DNA of 64,000 nucleotides from UBA5069 sp963773745. GTDB taxonomy: Bacteria; Chloroflexota; Anaerolineae; Caldilineales; Caldilineaceae. A model generated the notes under the pieces. That model saw nothing but the letters and a program-made list of their open reading frames with translations. It was not told where the DNA came from and did no database searches. The position numbers were made by a program, and so were the translations under genes. Positions 29,552-39,771 of the stretch are shown here, piece by piece. The stretch lies in contig CAVZCL010000005.1 of the NCBI GenBank assembly GCA_963773745.1, forward strand, positions 2,170,001 to 2,234,000, read 5' to 3'. How positions within the stretch are numbered: the first letter of the stretch is position 1; each line of letters opens with the position of its first letter.

Positions 29552-30427
29552 ATGCCCACAAACCCCAGTGATTCCGAATACCAATTGCTCGACAGCGGCA
29601 ACATGCAGAAATTCGAGCGTGTTGGCCCCTACCTGCTCGTGCGCCCCTCGCCGCAGGCCATCTGGTCGCCTCGGCTGCACGAAACCGAGTGGGCCAAGGC
29701 CGACGGCGTCTACCACCGCACCAGCGAAGGGGGCGGCCACTGGGCGTGGCGCGACAAGGTAAAGCGCGAGTTTGACCTCCTCTACAACTCGCTGAACTTC
29801 GAAATTCACCTGACCAACTTTGGCCACATGGGCCTCTTCCCCGAGCAGGCGGCCAACTGGGACTGGATGCGCGCCAAGATTCGCACACGCATGCAGAAGA
29901 CCGGCGACCGCAATCTCCATGTGCTCAACCTCTTTGCCTACACGGGCGGCAGCACGCTGGCCGCAAGCCAGGCCGGCGCGCATGTGGTGCATCTGGATGC
30001 GGCCAAGAATGTGGTGGATTGGGCGCGCAAGAACGCACAAATCTGCGCCATGCAGGACAGGCCAATTCGCTGGATTGTGGAGGACGCGCTCAAGTTCGTA
30101 AAGCGCGAGCAGAAGCGCAACCAGCGCTATCAGGCGATCATTCTCGATCCGCCCAGCTTTGGGCGCGGGCCCAAGGGCGAAGTCTTCAAGATTGAGAAGG
30201 ACATCATGCCCCTGCTCGAGGCCTGCCACGACCTCATGGCCGACGATGCGCTCTTCGTCCTTTACAGCTGCCACACGCCCGGCTTCACGCCGCTGACGCT
30301 GGGGAATCAGCTGGACGAAATGATGGGCACCCACGGCGAGATCGAGTCGGGCGAGATGACAGTCGACGCCACGGGCGGACGCAGCCTGCCCAGCGGAGCG
30401 TACGCGCGCTGGTCCGTCAAGGCGTGA
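29552..30427 (+). CDS. Class I SAM-dependent methyltransferase (RlmI-like rRNA cytosine methyltransferase family)
   Basis: The protein has 291 residues. ATG 29552 is chosen for AGAGGAG just upstream. The Rossmann-fold methyltransferase core has motif I VLNLFAYTGGSTLAASQAGA, then HLDAAKNVVDWA and the catalytic-type motif IILDPPSFGRGPKGEVF. That last pattern characterises RlmI/YwbD-like 23S rRNA m5C methyltransferases, but the N-terminal PUA domain of RlmI is absent here. The target is thus probably an RNA base, though which one is unclear. It is followed three bases later by a SpoU-type methyltransferase gene, making a two-gene RNA-modification operon. Confidence 0.85.
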   Translation: MPTNPSDSEYQLLDSGNMQKFERVGPYLLVRPSPQAIWSPRLHETEWAKADGVYHRTSEGGGHWAWRDKVKREFDLLYNSLNFEIHLTNFGHMGLFPEQAANWDWMRAKIRTRMQKTGDRNLHVLNLFAYTGGSTLAASQAGAHVVHLDAAKNVVDWARKNAQICAMQDRPIRWIVEDALKFVKREQKRNQRYQAIILDPPSFGRGPKGEVFKIEKDIMPLLEACHDLMADDALFVLYSCHTPGFTPLTLGNQLDEMMGTHGEIESGEMTVDATGGRSLPSGAYARWSVKA

Positions 30428-30430
30428 GCG

Positions 30431-31243
30431 ATGCCCACTGAGATTACAAGCGCGCAGAACGAGCGTCTGCGCGGCGTAGGCAAGCTGGAGAAGCGGCGCG
30501 AGCGGGACGCACGCCGCGCGACTCTGGTCGAGGGCACGCGTGAAGTGTCCCGTGCCCTGGCCGCCGGTGTCATTCCCCTCGAGGCGTGGGTATGCACCGC
30601 GCTCATCCACAACGATGAGGGCCACAAGGCGCTGGAACGCTTGCGTGGTCTGGATGCCGAGAGGCGCACGCACCTCTTCATGGTGACGCCCGATCTCTTC
30701 GGCCGCCTGGTTGTGCGCGAGGGGAGCGGCGGCCTGCTCCTGGTGATCCCCTACGTGGCGCGCGCACTGACGGAGATACCGCTGGGCGCGCCCCCTTTTC
30801 TCGCCATCATCGAAGGGGTGGAGAAGCCCGGCAATCTTGGCGCAATTCTGCGCACAGCCGACGCGGCGGGCGTGGATGGCGTGGTTGTTAACGCAGGCGC
30901 GACGGACATCCACAACCCAAATGTGGTGCGGGCCAGCCTCGGCACACTCTTCAGCGTGCCCATTTGCGAGGCGACGCCGGCCGAGACGGTGGCGCATTTG
31001 CAGGCCCACGGCGTGCGCACCGTGGCCGCTGTGCCCGATGCCCCCCAGCGCTACACGGACGGCGACCTGCGCGGCCCCGTTGCGGTCATTATGGGCTCCG
31101 AGGCATTCGGCCTTTCGCCCGAGTGGCGCGCCGCCGCCGACGCACTCGTTTCAATCCCCATGCATGGCGCGGCCGACAGCCTGAACCTGGCCGCGGCCAC
31201 TGCGCTAATGCTCTACGAAGTTGTGCGCCAGCGCGCCGCTTAA
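30431..31243 (+). CDS. TrmH/SpoU-family RNA 2'-O-methyltransferase
   Basis: The protein has 270 residues, the standard length. An N-terminal substrate-binding domain (about 1-105; LVEGTREVSRALAAG) precedes the SPOUT knot domain with all three motifs: IEGVEKPGNLGAILRTADAA, VAVIMGSEAFGLS and IPMHGAADSLNLAAATALML. These enzymes add a methyl group to the 2'-hydroxyl of a ribose in rRNA or tRNA using SAM bound in a trefoil knot. It begins three bases after the preceding methyltransferase gene and is surely cotranscribed with it. The precise nucleotide is not predictable. Confidence 0.92.
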   Translation: MPTEITSAQNERLRGVGKLEKRRERDARRATLVEGTREVSRALAAGVIPLEAWVCTALIHNDEGHKALERLRGLDAERRTHLFMVTPDLFGRLVVREGSGGLLLVIPYVARALTEIPLGAPPFLAIIEGVEKPGNLGAILRTADAAGVDGVVVNAGATDIHNPNVVRASLGTLFSVPICEATPAETVAHLQAHGVRTVAAVPDAPQRYTDGDLRGPVAVIMGSEAFGLSPEWRAAADALVSIPMHGAADSLNLAAATALMLYEVVRQRAA

Positions 31244-31433
31244 CCCGCCTTAATCCCCATATTCACCCCTCTACGCTGGCGTGCTTGAGCGCGCCGCACG
31301 TGAACGCGCCCGGAAATGGCACGCGACCCCCTTGAAATCGCCGCGCCCGCATGATAAGGTTGCAGCCCTGCCCGGCGGGTATGACCGTGCGCATGAGACG
31401 CACGATGGCCGCGGGCAAAGGGGAGAACAACAG

Positions 31434-31547
31434 ATGGCAATCTTGCAGATTGGGATGGCATCGGTGCTATTGATGGCGGCTTTCTATCTGGCCGCGCTGC
31501 GCACTGCCGCCCTGAATCACATCGAAGGAACAGAGGATACAAAATGA
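31434..31547 (+). CDS. Possible 37-residue membrane micro-protein upstream of the binding protein
   Basis: ATG 31434 has GGGGAG eight bases upstream and opens a 37-codon frame with one hydrophobic helix (LQIGMASVLLMAAFYLAA) followed by a polar tail. Its TGA overlaps the ATG of the next gene in an ATGA arrangement, a common sign of translational coupling. I know no family for it. It may be a genuine small membrane protein or only a leader peptide that couples translation of the binding-protein gene. The alternative is chance: the frame is short and the region is otherwise non-coding. Confidence 0.4.
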   Translation: MAILQIGMASVLLMAAFYLAALRTAALNHIEGTEDTK

Positions 31548-32628
31548 TTCGCTTTACAAATCGCTGGTCCGTGCGGCTGCTGGTGGCCGCACTTGTTGTT
31601 GGGGTGCTGGCCGGCTGCCAGGCTGTGGCCAATGCCACGCCACGCCCTCAGCCCGAGGCCGATCCCGAGGCGCCTGCTGCCGCGATGACACCCGCGAGGG
31701 TGCGCTGGTCGTCTACGCCGGGCGCAGCCAGAATCTCGTCGAGCCTGTTATCGAGCAGTTCGAGGCTGCAACGGGTGTGGATGTGGACGTGCGCTACGGC
31801 AGCACCGCCGAGATGGCAGCAACGATTCTTGAGGAGGGAAAGAACTCTCCGGCGGATCTCTACTTTGCCCAGGACGCCGGCGCGCTGGGTGCGCTGGCCA
31901 AGGCCGGACGCCTGAGCCCGCTGCCGCAGGAACTGCTCGACCGTGTCGATGCACGTTTCCGCAGCGACAATGGAGACTGGATTGGCATAAGCGGCCGTGC
32001 GCGCGTGCTGGCCTACAACAAGCAGAACGTTGATCCCGCCACATTGCCCGCCGACGTTTATGGCCTCACCGATCCCGAATGGCAGGGGCGCGTTGCCTGG
32101 GCGCCCACCAACGGCTCTTTCCAGAGCTTTGTCACTGCCATGCGCCTGCTCGACGGTGACGAGAAGACGCGCGCCTGGCTCGAGGCGATGATCGCCAACG
32201 GCGTGCAGGCCTACGAGAACAATGACGCAATTGTCGCCGCTGTCGGTTCGGGCGAAATCGACCTCGGCCTGGTCAATCACTACTACGTCTACGAGTTCCA
32301 GGACGAGAACGGTGGCGACTTTGGGGCCGATGTCTACTTCTTCCCCACGCCCGGCGCCGGCTCGATCATCAACGTAGCGGGGATGGGCATCCTTGACACC
32401 GCGGCGCACCGTGAGCAGGCAGAGGCCTTCCTCGACTACATGCTCAGCGCCGATGCGCAGAGTTACTTCGCCGAGCAGACAATCGAGTATCCCCTGCTCA
32501 CGGGCGTTGCCGCTGACCCACGCGTCAAGCCGCTGGACGAGATTGCTGCGCCCGCGCTGGATTTGAGCAACCTCGATGATTTGCAGGGCACGCTGCAACT
32601 GCTGCAGGAGACAGGCGCACTGCAGTAG
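31544..32628 (+). CDS. Iron(III)-type ABC transporter substrate-binding lipoprotein, one frameshift
   Basis: This is about 361 residues after repair. ATG 31544 follows AGAGGA. The signal peptide ends in the lipobox VLAGC with cysteine 25. Near 31693 one base appears missing; the frame then reads EGALVVYAGRSQNLVEPVIE, the start of the FbpA/AfuA-type ferric-binding fold. Later family segments are GRARVLAYNKQ, PEWQGRVAWAPTNGSFQSF and VNHYYVYEF, where paired tyrosines in that position ligate iron in FbpA. It would capture ferric iron or a related anion outside the membrane. No permease or ATPase gene adjoins it, so its transporter partners must lie elsewhere. A large palindrome follows. Confidence 0.82.
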
Positions 32629-32795
32629 CTGCGTGAAAGAGGAGCTTGTCTTCCCCGGAGACGCACCACTGAAGCCACCGTAACTGAAGCCGCAGTACCC
32701 GAGGACGCGCCACGTTCCGCTCCTGCGGCGGCTTCCACCGCCGTTTCACAAGTGAGGCATTCTGCGGCCAGGTTCGAAAGGCTGTAGGTCCCTCT

Positions 32796-32871
32796 CCACG
32801 AAACGCTCCGCCCAATGCAAACGCGCCGGCCAATTGGCCGGCGCGTTTGCATTGGGCGGAGCGTTTCGTGG
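32796..32871. repeat. 76-bp perfect loopless palindrome
   Basis: The sequence from 32796 to 32833 is the exact complement of 32834 to 32871, with no loop at all (centre CCAA/TTGG). It lies 168 bases after the binding-protein stop and about 180 bases before the ftsH promoter. Directly before it, at about 32660-32760, are GC-rich imperfect repeats around GAAGCC and GGCGGCTTCC that resemble a decayed copy of the 19208/28426 family. It may terminate transcription from the binding-protein gene. The rest of the gap contains no gene. Confidence 0.9.
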
Positions 32872-33049
32872 CGGGCGGGCCGTCGTCGTCTGTGGAACGA
32901 TGGCTGCAATTGCGGCGTCAGATAGGCACTAGAATGCGTGCGAACCTACTGCACATTTGTGCGAAACGTGTAAAATTAGGCACGGCGGCGTCCTTCCCGT
33001 GCATGCGTGCCAGCGGTGATTCGCAGGGCTGCCGTCATCGCATAGACCT

Positions 33050-33078
33050 TTGACGCACCTCTGGCGCTGTGCTACACT
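33050..33078 (+). promoter_or_regulatory. ftsH promoter
   Basis: TTGACG at 33050-33055, a 17-base spacer and TACACT at 33073-33078 form a good housekeeping promoter 48 bases before the ftsH ATG. Confidence 0.7.
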
Positions 33079-33125
33079 GATCTGCAGGTTGTTTCCATGT
33101 CCCTCGAGTGTGAAGGGTAAAACTG

Positions 33126-35075
<1,950 letters not shown>

Positions 35076-35124
35076 TTTGCCTGATCCGGAAGCCTTATCC
35101 GATATGCGTTAGCGGGTACGCACC

Positions 35125-35973
35125 ATGCAGATGCAACCGCCTTCCACAAATGGCACACACCCGGCCCCGCGCGCAGAGCGCGGGGCCGTTGCTATCCAGC
35201 CACGGCCCGCAGCACGGCCCGCACAGCAGGCCGTCACACGCTTTCCGGCAGCGCTGCCAGGCGGCGGACTGAGCCAGTGGCTCTTTACGATGGGGCGGGG
35301 CACCTTTTTGGGTTTCCCGCTGCTGCGCGTGCTGACCTTCGTGCTGGTCTTTGTCGCGCTGACGTGGCTGCTGCGCTGGCTGCCTGGCAGCCCATGGGTC
35401 GCAATTGCGCTGCTCGCCGCACCCATCGTTGTGGCGCTGGCGCACACAGCGGCGGCGCGACGCAGCTTTGTGGGCTTCACGCCGGACGTTGATGCTGTGG
35501 CGGTGGTTGCCGAGCCGCTGGCTGCGGCCGAGAAGCTGCCCGTCTACCTCTGGGGCAGGCTGGAAGTGCAGGAGCGCGTGCGCAGCTTTGTAGCGCTGCC
35601 GGGCTTCTACCGCACCTTTGCCACACGCGAGCACGCCTGCATTGGTTTGGCCATCTCAAAGTCAAAGCTTGGCGTGGCGGCACTCTCTGACCTGGACGCT
35701 GGCCTCTGGTATGCGTTCTGCACGCCGACGCAGCTGATTTCGGTGCGCACAGGCTCCGTCACATGGGGGCGCATGCGCTATCCGGCGCTCGCGCTTGCGT
35801 ATCACGTGCAGCGCGCCCACGCATCCGGGCGCACGCAGAAGGGCGTGGAGACACTCTACATCGCCACCGCCGATGACGCGACGCGCAAGCGCATTCTCGC
35901 TGATTTGACGGTGGAAGAGGCATCACAGCGAGGACAAATCCGCCAGCACGCCGACAGGCATGGCGCCCAGTAA
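35125..35973 (+). CDS. Hypothetical membrane protein with two N-terminal helices
   Basis: The frame from ATG 35125 gives 282 residues and I do not recognise the family. A Pro/Ala-rich stretch (1-50) precedes two hydrophobic helices, about 65-84 (LLRVLTFVLVFVALTWLL) and 92-110 (WVAIALLAAPIVVALAH). A soluble C-terminal domain of 170 residues follows. A GC-rich inverted repeat (CGGCCCCGCGC and its complement, 35161-35187) falls inside the first codons. It may be the ftsH terminator, in which case translation could really start further down, for example at the ATG near residue 55. The stop is 30 bases before the glycosidase start, so the two may share a transcript. Confidence 0.6.
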   Translation: MQMQPPSTNGTHPAPRAERGAVAIQPRPAARPAQQAVTRFPAALPGGGLSQWLFTMGRGTFLGFPLLRVLTFVLVFVALTWLLRWLPGSPWVAIALLAAPIVVALAHTAAARRSFVGFTPDVDAVAVVAEPLAAAEKLPVYLWGRLEVQERVRSFVALPGFYRTFATREHACIGLAISKSKLGVAALSDLDAGLWYAFCTPTQLISVRTGSVTWGRMRYPALALAYHVQRAHASGRTQKGVETLYIATADDATRKRILADLTVEEASQRGQIRQHADRHGAQ

Positions 35974-36003
35974 GCACCCCGCCCAGAAAACGAAAGAGCC
36001 CTC

Positions 36004-37359
36004 GTGAATCACGGTGACCTCACTCCCAAAGCCGATCCTCAGCAATCCGTGCTGCGCTTCCCCGCCGGCTTTCTCTGGGGCACGGCAACCTCCGCGCACC
36101 AGGTGGAAGGGTGGAATCGGAACAACCAGTGGTGGGCTGTGGAGGCGATCCCTGGTGCCATCTGGCACGACGACAAGAGCGGCGCGGCCTGCAACTGGTG
36201 GGCGGATGCGGAGGCGGACTTTGACCGGATGCAGGCCATGGGGCTCAACACGCACCGGCTGAGTGTTGAGTGGAGCCGCATTGAGCCGGAACCCGGACGC
36301 TTTGATGGCGCGGCAATTGCGCGCTACCGTGCCATGCTGCAGGGGCTGATTGCACGTGGCATGCGCCCCATGGTCTGCCTGCACCACTTCAGCAACCCGC
36401 TCTGGCTGGAGGCGCGCGGCGGCTGGGAGCGCGCCGAGGTGATTGAGCGCTTTCAGAGCTTTGTGCGCTATACGGTGGCGGCGCTGCGCGACCTCTGCAC
36501 GCTGTGGCTCACAATCAACGAGCCGCAGGTCTACGTCAACCACGCTTATCTCGAAGGCATCTTCCCGCCGCGCAAGCGCGATACGCTGGCCGGGCTGCGC
36601 GTCTATCGCCACATGCTGCTCGCGCACGGCGTGGCCTATCAAACGATTCACTCTCTCCAGCCTGAAGCGCAGGTGGGCAACGCATCGGCGCTGCGTGCGT
36701 ATGCAGGGGAGCGGCCCGGCTCGCGCGCAGATGCGTTCGCTGCACGCGTCCACAGCTACCTCGGCGAGGAGATCTGGCTGCGCGCGATTCAGAGCGGCTT
36801 CATCCTGCCGCCGCTGGGCCACGGCGACTGGCATCCGCCCCTGCGCGACAGCTTCGATTTCATCGGTATCAACTACTACACACGCTCGCTGGTGCACTTT
36901 GCGCCTAACCCGCTAAAACTCTTTGGCGAGCGCAAGCACAAGGCCGGTGCTGAACTCTCGGACAGCGGGCGTGACGGCCCCTACAGCTGGTATGCGCCCG
37001 ATGGGCTGTACGACCTCTGCATGGCCATGGGCGCACTGGGCAAGCCGGTCTATGTGACCGAAAACGGCTTGCCTGATGACGATGACGATCAGCGGCCGCG
37101 CTGGCTGCTGGGCCATTTGGCGGCAGTGCAGCGCGCCATTGCCAACGGCGCAGATGTGCGCGGCTACTATCACTGGACCTTTGTGGATAATTTTGAGTGG
37201 GCGGAAGGATGGGGGCTGCGCTTTGGGCTGATTGCGCTTGACCCTGCCACGCAGCTGCGCACCCAGCGCCCCAGCGCCGCGCTCTTTGCCGATATGGCAA
37301 AGGCTAACGCGATTATGCCGCAAATGCTATTGGCACACATGCAGGACCCGGTGCGGTGA
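36004..37359 (+). CDS. Glycoside hydrolase family 1 beta-glycosidase
   Basis: This 451-residue (beta/alpha)8 enzyme starts at GTG 36004. The GH1 N-terminal signature FPAGFLWGTATSAHQVEG is present. The acid/base glutamate is E173 in LTINEPQVY and the nucleophile is E353 in YVTENGLPDDD. GFNTHR-like and HHFSNP segments and a C-terminal WTFVDNFEWAEGWGLRFGL, which forms the substrate pocket, complete the family features. It retains configuration while releasing glucose, galactose or similar sugars from beta-linked oligosaccharides. No signal peptide is present, so it acts in the cytoplasm on imported disaccharides. It may belong to general sugar use rather than to the distant importer operon. Confidence 0.93.
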   Translation: MNHGDLTPKADPQQSVLRFPAGFLWGTATSAHQVEGWNRNNQWWAVEAIPGAIWHDDKSGAACNWWADAEADFDRMQAMGLNTHRLSVEWSRIEPEPGRFDGAAIARYRAMLQGLIARGMRPMVCLHHFSNPLWLEARGGWERAEVIERFQSFVRYTVAALRDLCTLWLTINEPQVYVNHAYLEGIFPPRKRDTLAGLRVYRHMLLAHGVAYQTIHSLQPEAQVGNASALRAYAGERPGSRADAFAARVHSYLGEEIWLRAIQSGFILPPLGHGDWHPPLRDSFDFIGINYYTRSLVHFAPNPLKLFGERKHKAGAELSDSGRDGPYSWYAPDGLYDLCMAMGALGKPVYVTENGLPDDDDDQRPRWLLGHLAAVQRAIANGADVRGYYHWTFVDNFEWAEGWGLRFGLIALDPATQLRTQRPSAALFADMAKANAIMPQMLLAHMQDPVR

Positions 37360-37407
37360 GGCGAGAGTTCGCTGCCATCGCGCTTCCCGCATAACACTGT
37401 GCCGCAC

Positions 37408-37436
37408 TTGACACTTAGTTCTCCAAATCTTATAAT
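37408..37436 (+). promoter_or_regulatory. Fully consensus sigma-70 promoter of the ScyD-like gene
   Basis: TTGACA at 37408-37413, exactly 17 bases, then TATAAT at 37431-37436. Both hexamers match consensus perfectly, which is rare and suggests strong constitutive expression of the surface protein that follows about 116 bases downstream. Confidence 0.85.
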
Positions 37437-37551
37437 CGCCGCCACACGCCATTGGTGACCCCCCCCTCGGCTCCACCTCTGGTGTGTGGACGCGTGTGCA
37501 AGGGTACACGCGGCGACGTATCGAGAAGTTCCAGCCGAGGAGAAGATCACC

Positions 37552-38985
37552 GTGAAGATGTATAGGCGAAGGTTGCTGTTCGTGACTGCCCTTGTTGTCA
37601 GCGCGTTGTTTGCGCTCGGCGGGGTAGCGCTTGCGCAGGATGCCCCCACGGGTACGCCTGTGGTAACCGGGTTGAATGGCCCTATGGGCGTACTGGTAGA
37701 CCCGGACGGTAATGTGTGGGTGGCCGACTCCGGCCTTGGCGGCGACACGCCGATCTCGGTTCCAAACCCAGAGACGGGTGAAGTCGTTACCGTGACCATT
37801 GGCGCCAGCTCGCAGATAGTTGAAATCTCAGCCGCTGACGGTGTCTCGACCACCGTCGCCACCGTAACCTCGTATGGCTCTCCCGAATATGGGGCAAGTG
37901 GCGCAGGCCGGATTGCGCTCCTGGACGGCACGCTCTATGCGAGTGTCAGCGACTGGGACCGCGGCACTGATCCAAGCGTGGATGCCCCGGAAGGCGTTGC
38001 CACCATTGTCGAGGTGGGCTCCGACGGCACGGTAACCGAGGTCTTCGACGCATGGGCATTCGAGAAGGAGAACAACCCATACGGCGCGGTTTACCACGCA
38101 CACCCGTATGGGCTTCTGGGTGGTGATGACGGCAGACTCTGGGTTACGGAAGCCGGCGGCAATACACTCATGCGCGTCGATCCCGCGACAGGCGAAGGCG
38201 AAGTCGTGGCTGTCATGGACCCGCTGCCCGGCGTCTTCCCACGGCCCGAGTACGACAACCAAATGTTGACCGACCCTGTGCCCACCGGCGTCGCTATCAT
38301 GGATGGAGAAGTCTACGTCAGCCTGCTCTCGGGCGCGCCGTTTGTCCCAGGCAACGCCAGAGTCGTTAAGGTCAATGATGACGGAACCGTCAGCGACTTC
38401 GCGACCGGGCTGAGCATGCTCACAGATCTGCGAACCGGGCCTGACGGCAATCTCTATGCAACCAGTTTCGCGGTAGCCGGAGCCGAGGGCTTTGGGCCCG
38501 GCAGCGGGTCGGTTGTGCGAATTGGCGAGGGCGACACGTCGCAATTGATCATACCAGGGTTGGATTTTGCGACCTCTCTGGACTTTGACGCCGATGGCAA
38601 CGCCTACGTAGCCGTCAACGGCGTGGGCGCACCGGGCTCAGGCCAGGTGCTCAGGTTTGACGGCGCGACCTCGCTTGAGGGCACGCCGTATGCCGACATG
38701 CTTGCCGAGATGGCCCCGCCGCCGGCAGAAGCCGACACCTCCGCAGCCATGACGGATACGGCAGCCATGACATCGACCAGTGCCGAGGAGAGCCAGGTAA
38801 TGACAGGCACGGCTGAGTCGTCCGCGGCGCCGGAAATGGCCGCGACCGAAGCGACGCCAGCTGCTCCAACGTCGCTGCCCGTCACCGGCAGTGCGCCGAC
38901 CCAGGATGCAAGTCTGAGTGCGGCCAGTTTGGTGATCGCCCTGCTCGTGCTGATCATCTACATGGCGTTGTTACGGATGGCGTAG
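37552..38985 (+). CDS. ScyD/ScyE-like secreted beta-propeller with LPVTG cell-wall sorting signal
   Basis: The protein has 477 residues. GTG 37552 is preferred because GAGGAGAAG lies six bases upstream; ATG 37558 is the alternative. A signal peptide (RRRLLFVTALVVSALFALGG, cleavage near LAQDA) leads into an NHL-type propeller with repeats such as GLNGPMGVLVDPDGNVWVAD and PDGNLYATS. These are typical of the ScyD/ScyE family named from cyanobacterial scytonemin clusters but widespread otherwise. A Thr/Ala/Ser-rich stalk follows (about 385-440). Then come LPVTG at 442-446, a hydrophobic helix and a short RMA end, which together form a sortase signal, although the final positive charge is weak. 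The protein is probably fixed to the cell surface. No sortase gene is in the window. Confidence 0.8.
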   Translation: MKMYRRRLLFVTALVVSALFALGGVALAQDAPTGTPVVTGLNGPMGVLVDPDGNVWVADSGLGGDTPISVPNPETGEVVTVTIGASSQIVEISAADGVSTTVATVTSYGSPEYGASGAGRIALLDGTLYASVSDWDRGTDPSVDAPEGVATIVEVGSDGTVTEVFDAWAFEKENNPYGAVYHAHPYGLLGGDDGRLWVTEAGGNTLMRVDPATGEGEVVAVMDPLPGVFPRPEYDNQMLTDPVPTGVAIMDGEVYVSLLSGAPFVPGNARVVKVNDDGTVSDFATGLSMLTDLRTGPDGNLYATSFAVAGAEGFGPGSGSVVRIGEGDTSQLIIPGLDFATSLDFDADGNAYVAVNGVGAPGSGQVLRFDGATSLEGTPYADMLAEMAPPPAEADTSAAMTDTAAMTSTSAEESQVMTGTAESSAAPEMAATEATPAAPTSLPVTGSAPTQDASLSAASLVIALLVLIIYMALLRMA

Positions 38986-39019
38986 CCAAACGGTAACCCG
39001 CCTTTGGGCCGAAGGTGGT

Positions 39020-39051
39020 GCAGCGAGGCTTCCCGCGGGAAGCCTCGCTGC
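39020..39051. terminator. 32-bp perfect palindrome, terminator of the ScyD-like gene
   Basis: GCAGCGAGGCTTCCCG at 39020-39035 is exactly complementary to 39036-39051, with no loop, beginning 35 bases after the stop. GTATTG follows, but there is no true T-run. The promoter of the next gene starts 22 bases later. Confidence 0.7.
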
Positions 39052-39072
39052 GCGTATTGCAGCCGAATTGCC

Positions 39073-39101
39073 TTGACTTGGCATAACGCGCATGCTATAC
39101 T
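39073..39101 (+). promoter_or_regulatory. Promoter of the phasin-like gene
   Basis: TTGACT at 39073-39078, a 17-base spacer and TATACT at 39096-39101 make a strong housekeeping-type promoter 69 bases before ATG 39170. Confidence 0.7.
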
Positions 39102-39169
39102 CGAGATCATAACGCGGCGCGTCATTACTCAAGCAGAGGCCATTGTTGCGGCCGGGAAAGGCAATTTGC

Positions 39170-39625
39170 ATGGCGCAGGTTCAGGATGACCTCGGCTGGC
39201 TTCGCTCAGCGCCCATGCGCGGTGTGCGCATTTTCGGTGGTGCGTGTGCGCTGATCTATGACGCAGTTGCCAATACAGTACGCGACCCGAGCCAGGCGGT
39301 TGAGCAGGTGGAGTTGCGCGGCGTGCGTGTGCAGCGGCGCCTGCGTAACCGGTGGAGCACGCTGGGCAGCGGCAGCAGCGCCGAGATTGTGCGGCTGACG
39401 GACAGCGCCACCGCGCCGGTGCGCTGGGTGCAGCGCGAGGTCTACGCCACGGGCACGTACTCGGCCGAGGAGATGGAGCGGCAGATGGAGCGCATGCTCG
39501 ACAAGCTGGGGCTGCCGAGCCGTGACAAGATTGAGAAGTTGACGCGCGAAATTGAGGCGCTTAGTGCACAGATTGACCGAGAGCTTTCCTTGATTGCCAG
39601 GCATGAACAGGCTGAAAAGAAGTAG
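39170..39625 (+). CDS. Phasin-like / coiled-coil granule-associated protein
   Basis: The protein has 151 residues from ATG 39170, with AAAGG upstream. Residues about 5-80 are amphipathic and basic. The C-terminus is a coiled coil, LGLPSRDKIEKLTREIEALS, whose LG(L/V)P(S/T)RxxIxxLxxxIExL pattern is like that of polyhydroxyalkanoate granule-associated phasins. It may coat storage granules or simply form a filamentous cytoplasmic protein. No PHA synthase gene lies in this window, so the storage role is an inference from one motif. It has its own promoter and is followed by a symmetrical terminator shared with the convergent pyrF-pyrE gene. Confidence 0.55.
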   Translation: MAQVQDDLGWLRSAPMRGVRIFGGACALIYDAVANTVRDPSQAVEQVELRGVRVQRRLRNRWSTLGSGSSAEIVRLTDSATAPVRWVQREVYATGTYSAEEMERQMERMLDKLGLPSRDKIEKLTREIEALSAQIDRELSLIARHEQAEKK

Positions 39626-39687
39626 CGCAGGTGTGACAATCAGCTGATGTACCCGGATCTGGGGTCTTCCTCCTGGGTTCTTGTGGG

Positions 39688-39727
39688 TCGACAAGGGGAC
39701 GGTGCAATTGCACCGTCCCCTTGTCGA
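39688..39727. terminator. 40-bp perfect palindrome between convergent genes
   Basis: TCGACAAGGGGACGGTGCAA at 39688-39707 is exactly complementary to 39708-39727, without a loop. It lies between the stops of the phasin-like gene (39625) and pyrF-pyrE (39772), so it can serve both directions. Confidence 0.8.
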
Positions 39728-39771
39728 TCAATCGATTCTTGTCGCGCGCACGCGTGGCGTGCAGCGTGCCT

